Source: Progne subis subis (Eukaryota; Chordata; Aves; Passeriformes; Hirundinidae). From it: DNA of 64,000 nt. This document shows, piece after piece, positions 1-12,253 of this stretch. Under the pieces are notes generated by a model that was not told where the DNA came from, did not search any database, and saw nothing but the letters and a program-made list of their open reading frames with translations. The position numbers and the translations under genes were made by a program. The stretch lies in the NCBI GenBank assembly GCA_022316685.1, contig JAKJHU010001531.1, positions 1-64,000 on the forward strand, given 5' to 3'. Each line of letters opens with the position of its first letter. The stretch's first letter is position 1.

Positions 1-3000
1 TGAAAATTTTTGCGCTTTTTTTCTGATTTTGTTCCTTCAGACGGCTCTCCTGTCTCTGAGTTTTCCTTTCTTCCTTGCATTTAAGGATTGGATTTGGATT
101 AATTTGTGGAAGTTATGGTCTTTTTCACTGGCCCTCATTTCATCTCAGTCCTCTTGGCTGTGACCCCTCCCTTTCCATAATTTCTGCATTTTTTTCCATT
201 CCGCTCTTTTTGATCATATCTCGTTTTCAGAGCACTTGTTAGACTGGGTTTTCTGATTTCACGATTTGATCGCTTTTTCTGAAAAGAAAAGCATTTCTTT
301 CGGGAAAGGGAATGAAATCTTGCTATTTCAGTGAGGATTAAACGCGAAATCTTTGCTCCATTTCCCTGCACTTCTTGCCATCCCATTCGCTACCATGGTT
401 TTCACATGGTTTTGAAAAGTTTTGCTTTTTTTTTCCACATTTTGTTTCTTCAGATTGCTCTCCTGTCTCTGAATTTACATTTCTCCCCGCGTTTAAGGAT
501 TGGATTTGGAGTAATTTGAACAAGTTATGGTCTTTTTCACTGGCCCTCATTTCATCTCAGTCTTCTTGGCTCTGAACCCTCCATTTCCATAATTTCTGCA
601 TTTTTTTCCATTCCGCTCTTTTTTATAATATCTACTTTCCAGAGCACTTGTTCGACTTGGTTTTCTGAATTCTAGATTTAATCCCCTTTTCTGAAAAGAA
701 AAGCATTCCTTTCAGGAAAGGGAATGGAATCTTGCAATTCCAGGGAAGATTAAACTGGCCAGCTTTGCTCCATTTCCCTGCACTTCTTGTCATCCCATTC
801 ACTATCATTGTTTTCACATGGTTTGAAAAGTTTTGCTTTTTTTTTTTCACATTTTGTTTCTTCAGATTGCTCTCCTGTCTCTGAATTTACATTTCTTCCC
901 GTGTTTAAGGATTGGATTTGGAGTAATTTGAGCAAGTTATGGTCTTTTTCACTGGCCCTCATTTCATCTCAGTCCTCTTGGCTTTGATCCCGCCATTTCC
1001 ATAATTTCTGCATTTTTTTCCATTCCGCTCTTTTTGATAATATCTCCTTTCCGGAGCACTTGTTAGACTTGGTTTTCTGATTTCAAGATTTAATCCCCTT
1101 TTCTGAAAAGAAAAGCATTCCTTTCAGGAAAGGGAACGAAATCCTGCTATTTCAGTGAGGATTAAATGGGAAATCTTTGCTCCATTTCCCTGCATTTCTT
1201 GTCATCCCATTCACTATCATTGTTTTCACATGGTTTTCAAAATTTATTGTTATTTTTTATTTTCACACTACGTTTCTTCTGATTGCTCTCCTGTCTCTGA
1301 ATTTACATTTCTTCCCGCATTTAAGGATTGTTTTTGGAGTAATTTGAGCAAGTTATGGTCTTTTTCACTGGCCCTCATTTCATCTCAGTCCTTTTGGCTT
1401 TGATCCCTCCTTTTCCATAATTTCTGCATTTTTTTCCGTTCCGCTCTTTTTGATCATATCTCCTTTCCGGAGCACTTGTTAGTCTTGGTTTTCTGATTTG
1501 AAGATTTAATTCCCTTTCCTGAAAAGAAAAGCCTTCCTTTCATGAAAGGGAATGGAATCTTGCAATTCCAGTGAAGATTAAACTGGCCAGCTTTGCTCCA
1601 TTTCCCTGTGCTTCTTGTCATCCCATTCACTATCATTGTTTTCACATGCTTTTGCAAATTTTTGCTTTTTTTTTTTCACATTTTGTTTCTACAGATTGCT
1701 CTCCTGTCTCTGAATTTACATTTCTTCCCGCGTTTAAGGATTGGATTTGGAGTAATTTGAGCAAGTTATGGTCTTTTTCCCTGGCCCTCATTTCATCTCA
1801 GTCTTCTAGGCTGTGAACCCTCCCTTTCCATAATTTCTGCATTTTTTTCCATTCCGCTCTTTTTGATAATATCTCCTTTCCAGAGCACTTGTTAGACTTG
1901 GTTTTCTGATTTCAAGATTTAATCCCCTTTTCTGAAAAGAAAAGCCTTCCTTTATGGAATGGGAATGAAATCTTGTAATTCCAATGAGGATTAAACTGGC
2001 AAGCTTTGCTCCATTTCCCTGCAATTCTTGTCATCCCATTCACTATCATGGTTTTCACATGGTTTTGAAAAATTTTGCTTTTTTTTTTTTCACATTTTTT
2101 TACTTCAGATTGCTCTCCTGTCTCTGAATTTACATTTCTTCCCACGTTTAAGGATTGGATTTGGAGTAATTTGAGCAAGTTATGGTCTTTTTCCCTGGCC
2201 CTCATTTCATCTCAGTCTTCTTGGCTGTGAACCCTACATTTCCATAATTTCTGCATTTTTTCCATTCCGCTCTTTCCATAATTTCTGCATTTTTTTCCAT
2301 TCCGCTCTGTTTGATAATATCTCCTTTCCAGAGCATTCGTTAGACTTGGTTTTCTGATTTCAAGATTTAATCCCCTTTTCTGAAAAGAAAAGCCTTCCTT
2401 TATGGAATGGGAATGAAATCTTGTCATTCCAATGAGGATTAAACTGGCAAGCTTTGCTCCATTTCCCTGCAATTCTTCTCATCCCATTCACTATCATGGT
2501 TTTCACATGTTTTTGAAAATTTTTGCGCTTTTTTTCTGATTTTGTTCCTTCAGACGGCTCTCCTGTCTCTGAGTTTTCCTTTCTTCCTTGCATTTAAGGA
2601 TTGGATTTGGATTAATTTGAGGAAGTTATGGTCTTTTTCACTGGCCCTCATTTCATCTCAGTCCTCTTGGCTGTGACCCCTCCCTTTCCAAAATTTCTGC
2701 ATTTTTTTCCATTCCGCTCTTTTTGATCATATCTCCTTTTCAGAGCACTTGTTAGACTTGGTTTTCTGATTTCACGATTTAATCCACTTTTCTGAAAAGA
2801 AAAGCATTTCTTTCGGGAAAGGGAATGAAATCTTGCTATTTCAGTGCGGTTAAACGGGAAATCTTTGCTCCATTTCCCTGCACTTCTTGCCATCCCATTC
2901 GCTACCATGGTTTTCACATGGTTTTGAAAAGTTTTGGGTTTTTTTTTCCACATTTTGTTTCTTCTGATTGCTCTCCTGTCTCTGAATTTACATTTCTTCC

Positions 3001-5587
3001 CGCGTTTAAGGATTGGATTTGGAGTAATTTGAGCAAGTTATGGTCTTTTTCACTGGCCCTCATTTCATCTCAGTCCTCTTGGCTTTGATCTCTCCATTTC
3101 CATAATTTCTGCATTTTTTTCCATTCCGCTCTTTTTGATCATATCTCATTTCCAGAGCACTTGTTAGACTTGGTTTTCTGATTTCAAGATTTAATTACCT
3201 TTCCTGAAAAGAAAAGCCTTCCTTTATGGAATGGGAATGAAATCTTGTAATTCCAATGAGGATTAAACTGGCAAGCTTTGCTCCATTTCCCTGCAATTCT
3301 TCTCATCCCATTCACTACTATGGTTTTCACATGGTTTTGAAAAGTTTCGGGTTTTTTTTTTTTTTTACATTTTCTTTCTTCAGATTGCTCTCCTGTCTCT
3401 GAATTTACATATCTTCCCGCATTTAAGGATTGGATTTGGAGTAATTTGAGCAACTAATGGTCTTTTTCGCTGGCCCTCATTTCACTCAGTCTTCTTGGCT
3501 GTGACCCCTCCCTTTCCATAATTTCTGCATTTTTTTACATTCCGCTCTTTTTGATCATATCTCCTTTCCAGAGCACTTTTTAGACTTGGTTTTCTGATTT
3601 CAAGATTTCATTCCCTTTCCTGAAAAGGAAAGACTCCCTTTCATGAAAGGGAATGGAATCTTGCAATGCCAGTGAAGATTAAATTGGCTAGCTTGGCTCC
3701 ATTTCCCTACACTTCCTGCCATCCCATTCACTATCATTGTTTTCACATGGTTTTGCACATTTTTGGTTTTTTTTTTTTTCATATTTTGTTCCTTCAGATT
3801 GCTCTCCTGTCTCTGAATTTACATTTCGTCCCGCATTTAAGGATTGGATTTGGAGTAATTTGAGTAAGTTATCGTCTTTTTCACTGGCCCTCATTTCATC
3901 TCAGTCCTCTTGTCTGTGACCCCTCCCTTTCCATAAATTCTGCATTTTTTGCCATTCCGCTCTTTTTGAACTTATCTCCTTTTCAGAGCACTCGTTAGAC
4001 TTGGTTGTCTGTTTTCAAGATTTAATCCCCTTTCCTGAAAAGAAAAACCTTCCTTTCAGGACAGGGGATGAAATCTTGCGATTTCAGTGAGGATTAAACT
4101 GGCAAGCTTTGCTCCATTTCCCTGCACTTCTTGTCATCCCATTCACTATCATTGATTTCACATGGTTCTAAAAATTTTTGATTTTTTTTTCACATTTTGT
4201 TTCTTCAGATTGCTCCCCTGTCTGTGAATTTACATTTCTTCCCGCATTTAAGGATTGGATTTGGAGTAATTTGAGCAAGTTATGGTCTTTTTCACTGGCC
4301 CTCATTTCATCTCAGTCCTCTGGCCTGTGATCCCCCCATTTCCAAAATTTTCTGGTGGTTTTTCCATTCCACTCTTTTGGATCATATCTCCTTTCAGGAG
4401 CACTTGTTAGACTTGGTTTTCTGATTTCTAGATTTAATACCTTTCCTGAAATGAAAAGCCTTCCTTTCAGCAAAGGAAATGAAATCTTGCAATTCCAGTG
4501 AGGATTAAAATGGAAAGCTTTGCTCCATTTCCCTGCAATTCTTGTCATCCCATTCAGTAGTGTTGTTTTCACATGGTTTTAAAAATTTTTGCTTTTTTTT
4601 TCACATTTTGTTTCTTCAGATTGCTCTCCTGTGTCTGAATTTACATTTCTTCCTTGCGTTTAAGGATTGGATTTGGAGTAATTTGAGCAAGTTATGGTCT
4701 TTGTCACTGGCCCGCATTTCATCTCAGTCCTCTTGTCTGTGATCCCTCCATTTCCATAAATTTCTGCATTTTTTTACATTCTGCTCTTTTTGACCATATC
4801 TCTTTTCAGGAGCACTTGTTAAACTTGGTTTCCTGATTTGAATATTTAATCGCTTTTCCTGAAATGAAAAGCCTTCCTCTCAGGAAAGGAATTGAAATAT
4901 TTTCATTTCGATGAGGATTAAACTGGAAAGCTTTGCTCCATTTCACTGCACTTCTTGTCATCCCATTCACGACCATGGTTTTCACATGGTTTTGAAAATT
5001 TATTGTTATTTTTTGTTTTCATATTTTGTTTCTTCAGATTGCTCTCCTCTCTCTGAATTTACATTTCTTCCCGCATTTAAGGATTGGATTTGGAGTAATT
5101 TGAGCAAGTTATGGTCTTTTTCACTGGCCCTCATTTCATCTCAGTCCTCTTGGCTGTGACCCCTCCATTTCCAAAAATTTCTGCATTTTTTTACATTCCC
5201 CTCTTTTTGGTCATGTCTCTTTTCAGGAGCACTTGCTAGACTTGCTTATATGATTTCAAAATTTAATCCCTTTCCTTAAAAGGAAATACTTCTTTTCAGC
5301 AAAGGGAATGGAATCTTGCAATTCCAGTGAGGATTAAACTGGCAAGCTTTGCTCTATTTCCCTGCAATTCTTGTCATCGCATTCACTATCGTTGTTTTCA
5401 CATGGTTTTGAAAATTTTTGCTTTTTTTTTTTCACATTTTTTTCTTCAGATTGCTCTCTTGTCTCTGAATTTACATTTCTTCCCGCGTTTAAGGATTGGA
5501 TCTTGAGTAATTTGAGCAAGTTATGGTCTTTTTCACTGGCCCTCATTTCATGTCCGTCCTCTTCGCTGTGATACCACCATTTCCATA
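1..5587 (+). repeat. 412-bp satellite array, block 1 (about 13.5 monomers)
   Basis: Head-to-tail AT-rich monomers of about 412 bp. Recurring landmarks in each are GAGCACTTGTTAGACTTGG, GAGGATTAAACTGGCAAGC, a T-rich run ending in TTTCTTCAG, and GGATTTGGAGTAATTTGAGC. Monomers differ from one another by roughly 5-15 percent. The monomer at position 1 recurs at about 2514, so a local six-monomer higher-order repeat is present. The monomer near 4542, with the rare CAGTAGTGTTG variant, recurs at about 8315, 22359, 32326 and 46410 and marks the larger unit. Short open frames of 60-100 codons recur on both strands, but they are by-products of the repeat sequence. No gene is seen. Confidence 0.95.
2242..2310 (+). 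repeat. Short internal tandem duplication within one monomer
   Basis: The segment from CCATAATTTCTGC to CCATTCCGCTCT is present twice in direct succession inside a single satellite monomer. The same kind of duplication is seen at 31265-31333, so the two monomers probably share a history of exchange. Confidence 0.85.
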
Positions 5588-6081
5588 TGTCTCGGTTTGA
5601 AAAAGACAGGTGTCTGCTAAGGAGAGTCAGGCCTATCTAGGAAAATGCGGAATTTAAATCCTTCCCTCCGTGTTATTATAATTTGGTAGATTAAAAGAAA
5701 AACTTTTCAGTCAGAGCTATGGGGGAAAGGAATAACTGTCCTTTACTAGTAAATATAACAGGACAGAGAAACAACAACAGGAATTATAATAACAGTAAAA
5801 CAGAACCAAAGAACCCTGAGGGCAAACGGTGGAAAGCTCCGGCGCTGGTGGCTGGAAGCTGGAAGCGGTGGACTGTCCTCAGCAGGCAGGGGGTGCCCCG
5901 GCAGGCAAGGTGGGCAGTGCCGGAGAAGCCGCAGCGGCTGTACAAGGGTTGACCCAAAAATCCTGCAGGACTGCGAAGAAACTCCGAATCCCTAGGCACT
6001 CTAACAGATGGTAGAATTCCCAGGACCAAACTCCTCCGGAAGCCGTGGACTCCAGGCAGCCAGCCGTCGCCCGATCCGTGC
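5588..6081 (+). mobile_element. Solo LTR, truncated copy 1 (TGTCTCGG family)
   Basis: The sequence starts TGTCTCGGTTTG directly after CCATA in the satellite, exactly as in the seven longer copies. It stops after GATCCGTGC, where about 180 bp of the family's 3' end are missing. It then runs into satellite beginning TTTTTTGATCATATCTAC. That satellite piece carries the CATATCTAC variant that follows full copy 2 at about 9655, so an internal deletion across the LTR end and the adjoining satellite explains the junction. No coding function is seen. True transcriptional orientation is undetermined. Confidence 0.85.
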
Positions 6082-8946
6082 TTTTTTGATCATATCTACT
6101 TTCCGGAGCACTTGTTAGACTTGGTTTTCTGATTTCAAGATTTAATCCCCTTTCCTGAAAAAAACGCCTTCCTTTCAGGAAAGGGAATGGAATCTTGCAG
6201 TTCCAATGAGGATTAAACTGGCAAGCTTTGCTCCATTTCCCTACACTTCTTGTCATCCTATTCTCTATCGGTGTTTTCACATGGTTTTCAAAATTTTTGC
6301 CTTTTTTTCACATTTTGTTTCTTCAGATTGCTCTCCTGTCTCTGAATTTACATTTCTTCCCGTGTTTAAGGATTGGATTTGGAGTAATTTGAGCAAGTTA
6401 TGGTCTTTTTCACTGGCCCTCATTTCATCTCAGTCTTCTTACCTGTGAACCCTCCATTTCCATATTTTCTGCATTTTTTTCCATTCCGCTCTTTTTGATC
6501 ATATCTCCTTTCCAGAGCACTTGTTAGACTTGGTTTTCTGATTTCAAGATTTAATCCCCTTTTCTGAAAAGAAAAGCATTCCTTTCAGGAAAGGGAAGGA
6601 AATCTTCCTATTTCAGTGAGGATTAAATTGGAAATCTTTGCTCCATTTCCCTGCATTTCTTGTCATCCCATTCACTATCATTGTTTTCACATGGTTTTCA
6701 AAATTTATTGTTATTTTTTATTTTCACACTACGTTTCTTCAGATTGCTCTTCCTGTGTCTGAATTTACATTTCTTCCCGCGTTTAAGGATTGGATTTGGA
6801 GTAATTTGAGCAAGTTATGGTCTTTTTCACTGGCCCTCATTTCATCTCTGTCCTTTTGGCTTTGATCTCTCCATTTCCATAATTTCTTCATTTTTTTCCA
6901 TTCCACTCTTTTTGGTCATGTCTCTTTTCCCGAGCACTTGTTAGACTTGGTTTTCTGATTTCAAGATTTCATTCCCTTTCCTGAAAAGGAAAGACTCCCT
7001 TTCATAAAAGGGAATGGAATCTTGCAATTCCAGTGAAGATTAAACTGGCCAGCTTTGCTCCATTTCCCTACACTTCTTGTCATCCCATTCACTATCATTG
7101 TTTTCACATGGTTTTGAAAAGTTTTGCTTTTTTTTTTCACATTTTGTTTCTTCAGATTGCTCTCCTGTCTCTGAATTTACATTTCTTCCCACGTTTAAGG
7201 ATTGGATTTGGAGTAATTTGAGCAAGTTATGGTCTTTTTCATTGGCCCTCATTTCATCTCAGTCTTCTTGGCTGTGAACCCACCATTTCCATATTTTCTG
7301 CATTTTTTTCCATTCCGCTCTTTTTGATAATATCTACTTTCCAGAGCACTTCTTAGACTTGGTTTTCTGATTTCAAGATTTATTCCCCTTTTCTGAAAAG
7401 AAAAGCATTCCTTTCAGGACAGGGAATGAAATCTTGCGATTTCAGTGAGGATTAAACTGGCAAGCTTTGGTCCATTTCCCTGCACTTCTTGTCATCCCAT
7501 TCACTATCATTGTTTTTACATGGTTTTGCAAATTTTTGCTTTTTTTTTTTTTCACATTTTGTTCCTTCAGATTGCTCTCCTGTCTCTGAATTTACATTTC
7601 GTCCCGCATTTAAGGATTGGATTTGGAGTAATTTGAGCAAGTTATCGTCTTTTTCACTGGCCCTCATTTCATCTCAGTCCTCTTGGCTGTGACCCCTCCC
7701 TTTCCATAAATTCTGCATTTTTTGCCATTCCGCTCTTTTTGAACTTATCTCCTTTCCAGAGCACTCGTTAGACTTGGTTGTCTGTTTGCAAGATTTAATC
7801 CCCTTTCCTGAAAAGAAAAGCCTTCCTTTCAGGACAGGGAATGAAATCTTGCGATTTCAGTGAGGATTAAACTGGCAAGCTTTGGTCCATTTCCATGCAC
7901 TTCTTGTCATCCCATTCACTATCATTGATTTCACATGGTTCTAAAAATTTTTGCTTTTTTTTTCACATTTTGTTTCTTCAGATTGCTCTCCTGTCTGTGA
8001 ATTTACATTTCTTCCCGCATTTAAGGATTGGATTTGGAGTAATTTGAGCAAGTTATGGTCTTTTTCACTGGCCCTCATTTCATCTCAGTCCTCTGGCCTG
8101 TGATCCCCCCATTTCCAAAATTTTCTGGTGGTATTTCCATTCCACTCTTTTTGATCATATCTCCTTTCAGGAGCACTTGTTAGACTTGGTTTTCTGATTT
8201 CTAGATTTAATACCTTTCCTGAAATGAAAAGCCTTCCTTTCAGCAAAGGAAATGAAATCTTGCAATTCCAGTGAGGATTAAAATGGCAAGCTGTGCTCCA
8301 TTTCCCTGCAATTCTTGTCATCCCATTCAGTAGTGTTGTTTTCACATGGTTTTAAAAATTTTTGCTTTTTTTTTCACAATTTGTTTTTTCAGATTGCTCT
8401 CCTGTCTCTGAATTTACATTTCTTCCTTGCGTTTAAGGATTGGATTTGGAGTAATTTGAGCAAGTTATGGTCTTTTTCACTGGTTCTCGTTTCATCTCGG
8501 TCCTCTTGGCTGTGACCCCTCCATTTCCAAGAATTTCTGCATTTTTTTTACATTCCCCTCTTTTTGATCATATCTCTTTTCAGGAGCACTTGCTAGACTT
8601 GCTTATATGATTTCAAAATTTAATCCCTTTCCTTAAAAGGAAATACTTCTTTTCAGCAAAGGGAATGGAATCTTTCAATTCCTGTGAGGATTAAACTGGC
8701 AAGCTTTACTCTTTTTCCCTGCAATTCTTGTCATCGCATTCACTATCGTTGTTTTCAAATGGTTTTGAAAATTTTTGCTTTTTTTTTTTTCACATTTTTT
8801 TTCTTCAGATTGCTCTCTTGTCTCTGAATTTACATTTCTTCCCGCGTTTAAGGATTGGATTTGGAGTAATTTGAGCAAGTTATGGTCTTTTTCACTGGCC
8901 CTCATTTCATGTCAGTCCTCTTGGCTGTGATACCACCATTTCCATA
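6082..8946 (+). repeat. 412-bp satellite array, block 2 (about 7 monomers)
   Basis: Same satellite and orientation as block 1. From about 7445 onward the monomer order matches 21488-22990 base for base apart from scattered changes, so the 14-kb composite unit begins around here. Left of about 7445 the two stretches diverge in monomer order. The last five bases (CCATA, 8942-8946) are the left target-site duplication of the following solo LTR. Confidence 0.95.
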
Positions 8947-9618
8947 TGTCTCGGTTTGAAAAAGACAGGTGTCTGCTAAGGAGAGTCAGGCCTATGTAGG
9001 AAAATGAGGAATTTAAATCCTTCCCTCCGTGTTATTATAATTTGGAAGATTAAATGAAAACTTTTCGGTCAGAGCTATGGGGAAAAGGAATAACTGTCCT
9101 TTAGTAGTAAATATAACAGGACAGAGAAACAACAACAGCAATTATAATAACAGTAAAACAGAACCAAAGAACCCTGAGGGCAAACGGTGGAAAGCTCCGG
9201 CGCTGGTGGCTGGAAGCTGGAAGCGGTGGACTGTCCTCAGCAGGCAGGGGGTGCCCCGGCAGGCAAGGTGGGCAGTGCCGGAGAAGCCGCAGCGGCTGTA
9301 CAAGGGTTGACCCAAAAATCCAGCAGGACTGCGAAGAAACTCCGAATTCCTAGGCACTCTAACAGATGGTAGAATTCCCAGGACCAAACTCCTCCGGCAG
9401 CCGTGGACTCCAGGCAGTCAGCCGTCGCCCGATCCGTGCTCCCCGGAAGACTGAGAGCAGTGAGTCCACACCTCAGCTCTCCCAGCAGCCTCCTCCCTCC
9501 CCCAAAACCAAGTGATCAACTTCTTTTGTCAGGTTAAGCACCGCTTACCAATCCCTACTTAAAAATCTAGCAACTCATGGGGGGGGAAAAATTCTACAGG
9601 AGAACTTAACCCTCAACA
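8947..9618 (+). mobile_element. Solo LTR copy 2, full length, 672 bp
   Basis: It starts TGTCTCGGTTTG and ends ACCCTCAACA, so it has the TG...CA ends of a retroviral LTR. It is flanked by the 5-bp direct repeat CCATA (8942-8946 and 9619-9623), which occurs once in the uninterrupted satellite. No internal retroviral sequence remains, so this is a solo LTR left by LTR-LTR recombination. The middle third is GC-rich against AT-rich satellite. A 5-bp duplication fits class III (ERV-L-like) elements. Orientation is not determined. Open frames inside it are not credible genes. Confidence 0.85.
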
Positions 9619-10449
9619 CCATAATTTCAGCATTATTTTCCATTCCGCTCTTTTTGATCATATCTACGTTCCGGAGCACTTGTTAGACTTGGTTTTCTGA
9701 TTTCAAGATTTAATCCCCTTTCCTGAAAAGAAAAGCCTTCCTTTCAGGAAAGGGAATGAAATCTTGCGATTTCAGTAAGGATTAAACTGGCAAGCTTTGC
9801 TCCATTTCCCTGCACTTCTTGTCATCCCATTCACTACCATGGTTTTCACATGGTTTTGAAAATTTATGCGTTTTTTTTTCACATTTTGTTTCTTCAGATT
9901 GCTCTCCTGTCTCTGAATTTACATATCTTCCCGCGTTTAAGGATTGGATTTGGAGTAATTTGAGCAAGTTATGGCCTTTTTCACGGGCCCTCATTTCGTC
10001 TCAGTCTTCTTGGCTGTGATACCTCCATTTCCATAATTTCTGCATTTTTTTCCATTCCCCTCTTTTTTATCATATCTCCTTTCTGGAGCACTTGTTAGAC
10101 TCGGTTTTCTGATTTCAAGATTTCATCCCCTTTCCTGAAAAGAAAAGCGTTCTTTTCAGCAAAGGGAATGGAATCTTGCAATTCCAATGAGGATTAAACT
10201 GGCAAGCTTTACTCTAATTTCCCTGCAATTCTTGTCATCGCATTCACTATCGTTGTTTTCACATGGTTTTGAAAATTTTTGCTTTTTTTTTTTCACATTT
10301 TTTTTCTTCAGATTGCTCTCTTGTCTCTGAATTTACATTTCTTCCCGCGTTTAAGGATTGGATTTGGAGTAATTTGAGCAAGTTATGGTCTTTTTCACTG
10401 GCCCTCATTTCATGTCAGTCCTCTTGGCTGTGATACCACCATTTCCATA
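9619..10449 (+). repeat. Satellite spacer between paired solo LTRs (2 monomers)
   Basis: Two 412-bp monomers lie between solo LTR copies 2 and 3. LTR plus spacer gives a 1,503-bp step, and both LTRs have the same CCATA left flank. The second LTR therefore arose by tandem duplication of LTR plus two monomers. Confidence 0.95.
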
Positions 10450-11118
10450 TGTCTCGGTTTGAAAAAGACAGGTGTCTGCTAAGGAGAGTCAGGCCTATCT
10501 AGGAAAATGCGGAATTTAAATCCTTCCCTCCGTGTTATTATAATTTGGAAGATTAAAAGAAAAACTTTTCGGTCAGAGCTATGGGGAAAAGGAATAACTG
10601 TCCTTTACTAGTAAATATAACAGGACAGAGAAACAACAACAGCAATTATAATAACAGTAAAACAGAACCAAAGAACCCTGAGGGCAAACGGTGGAAAGCT
10701 CCGGCGCTGGTGGCTGGAAGCTGGAAGCGGTGGACTGTCCTCAGCAGGCAGGGGGTGCCCCGGCAGGCAAGGTGGGCAGTGCCGGAGAAGCCGCAGCGGC
10801 TGTACAAGGGTTGACCCAAAAATCCAGCAGGACTGCAAAGAAACTCCGAATTCCTGGGCACTCTAACAGATGGTAGAATTCCCAGGACCAAACTCCTCCG
10901 GTAGCCGTGGACTCCAGGCAGCCAGCCGTCGCCCGATCCGTGCTCCCCGGAAGACTGGGAGCAGTGAGTCCACACCTCAGCTCTCCCAGGAGCCTCCTCC
11001 CTCCCCCAAAACCAAGTGATCAACTTCTTTTGTCAGGTTAAGCACCGCTTACCAATCCCTACTTAAAAATCTAGCAACTCATGGGGGGGAAAAATTCTAC
11101 AGGAGAACTTAACCCTCA
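10450..11118 (+). mobile_element. Solo LTR copy 3 (altered 3' end)
   Basis: Nearly identical to copy 2 and flanked on the left by CCATA (10445-10449). The right end reads CCCTCA followed by TTCCATAATTTC, so the terminal ACA of the LTR is lost or converted to satellite sequence. The equivalent copy 5 ends CTCATTACA and copy 7 ends CTCAACA, so this terminus varies between units. Confidence 0.85.
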
Positions 11119-11525
11119 TTCCATAATTTCAGCATTATTTTCCATTCCCCTCTTTTTGATCATATCTCCTTTTCAGAGCACTTGTTAGACCTGGTTTTCT
11201 GATTTCAAGATTTAATCCCCTTTCCTGAAAAAAACGCCTTCCTTTCAGGAAAGGGAATGGAATCTTGCAATTCCTGTGAGGTTAAACTGGCAAGCTTTAC
11301 TCCATTTCCCTGCACTTCTTGTCATCCCATTCACTATCATTGTTTTCACATGGTTTTGAAAAGTTTTGCTTTTTTTTTTCACATTTTGTTTCTTCAGACT
11401 GCTCTCCTGTCTCTGAGTTTTCCTTTCTTCCTTGCGTTTAAGGATTGGATTTGGAGTAATTTGAGGAAGTTATGGTCTTTTTAACTGGCCCTCATTTCAT
11501 CTCAGTCATCTTGGCTGTGACCCCT
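11119..11525 (+). repeat. Satellite monomer between solo LTR and E1 copy A
   Basis: A single monomer of about 407 bp. Its last five bases CCCCT (11521-11525) are the left copy of the E1 target-site duplication. Confidence 0.95.
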
Positions 11526-12177
11526 TGTCCTGGGGTGACTGTGTATCCCCAATTGTCTGTTGGCTGCAGGGGGGTGGGCAAGCGCGGTTTGTTTTTCCCC
11601 AGGAAAACTCTGCTCCTCGGAGTGACCTTGAAGCGGGGGAGCTGGAACTCGGCGAGACTGAAGAAGCTCTGTTGTTTTTTCCCGGGCAGTTAGTTAGTTT
11701 TAGTGCTAGCATAGTTTAGACGCTGTAGAATAGCTGAAGCTTTTTGCTTTCTTCTTTTTTTCCTTTTTTTCTTTTTTTTCTTTTTTTTTTTTTTTTTTTT
11801 TTTGCCCTCTCCTCAGAACTGTTCCAACCTCTCCGGACTGCGGACCTGGGAAGCACCGGGGGGCCTCCACAGGGGACCCACCCCACCGAGATCACCAAGA
11901 CCAGCCCTGCACATCTTTTTTTTTTCCAACGTCAGCGGAGAGAGAGTGGTGGAGCACACTGACAATCTTCAAGAGGAGAGACTTTCTTTAAGTTTGTTAT
12001 CCCTCCATAAGCGGCACGAAGCTCTTGTCATCGGGTATTGTGCTGGGAGTGCTTTGCCTGTTTAATAAACAGGTTGTTTCCACTTCTCTCTGAGGAAGTT
12101 TTTTCCCGAACCAGTTGGGGGAGGGGAGAGGGGCCCCTTGGGAGGATTTGTCCCAAAATCTGCCTGAAACCACGACA
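11526..12177 (+). repeat. E1 copy A 5' LTR (652 bp)
   Basis: The LTR begins TGTCCTGGGG and ends CCACGACA. Its extent is fixed by alignment with the 3' LTR of copy D at 59566-60228. It contains a long T/C-rich tract (about 11750-11804) whose length differs between copies, and an AATAAA at 12064. I see no convincing TATA box. It shares variants CTCAGAAC and GTCATCGGG with copies B and C, where both D LTRs have CTCGGAAC and GTCATTGGG. Confidence 0.9.
12057..12073 (+). terminator. E1 LTR poly(A) signal inside a hairpin
   Basis: AATAAA (12064-12069) overlaps a perfect inverted repeat, CCTGTTT and AAACAGG with a three-base loop. Transcript 3' ends would form about 10-30 bases downstream. The same hairpin is in every E1 LTR (AATAAA at 26116, 36088, 48716 and 60115). 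Known in principle: some retroviruses hold the poly(A) signal in a hairpin. That it works this way here is inference. Confidence 0.7.
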
Positions 12178-12184
12178 AACTTCT

Positions 12185-12202
12185 TGGCGCCCGACGTGGG
12201 GC
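12185..12202 (+). other. E1 copy A primer-binding site, tRNA-Lys type
   Basis: TGGCGCCCGACGTGGGGC lies seven bases after the LTR. It matches the complement of the tRNA-Lys(1,2) 3' end except for one A-to-G change that still allows a G-U pair. Identical sites occur in copies B, C and D. Confidence 0.8.
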
Positions 12203-12253
12203 TCGAGAGAGTGGAAAAACCCTGAACTGATTAGTATTTAGCAGTCAGTAAAT

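Noticed and set aside
331..519. Recurring open frames of 60-100 codons on both strands of the satellite
   Set aside because: They recur every 412 bp because the DNA repeats. Their ends move with single-base indels, they overlap on both strands and in several frames, and they look like low-complexity Phe/Ser or Lys/Glu translation. No sign of coding constraint.
1..5587. CRISPR array
   Set aside because: Repeats are long, contiguous and without unique spacers; this is a eukaryotic satellite.
9077..9387. Open frames inside the solo LTRs (both strands)
   Set aside because: They lie within an LTR with TG...CA ends and target duplication, overlap one another in several frames and match no domain I recognise.
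11745..11815. Poly-T/C tract as a retroposon tail or independent microsatellite
   Set aside because: It is an internal part of the E1 LTR, at the same place in all five LTRs, varying only in length.
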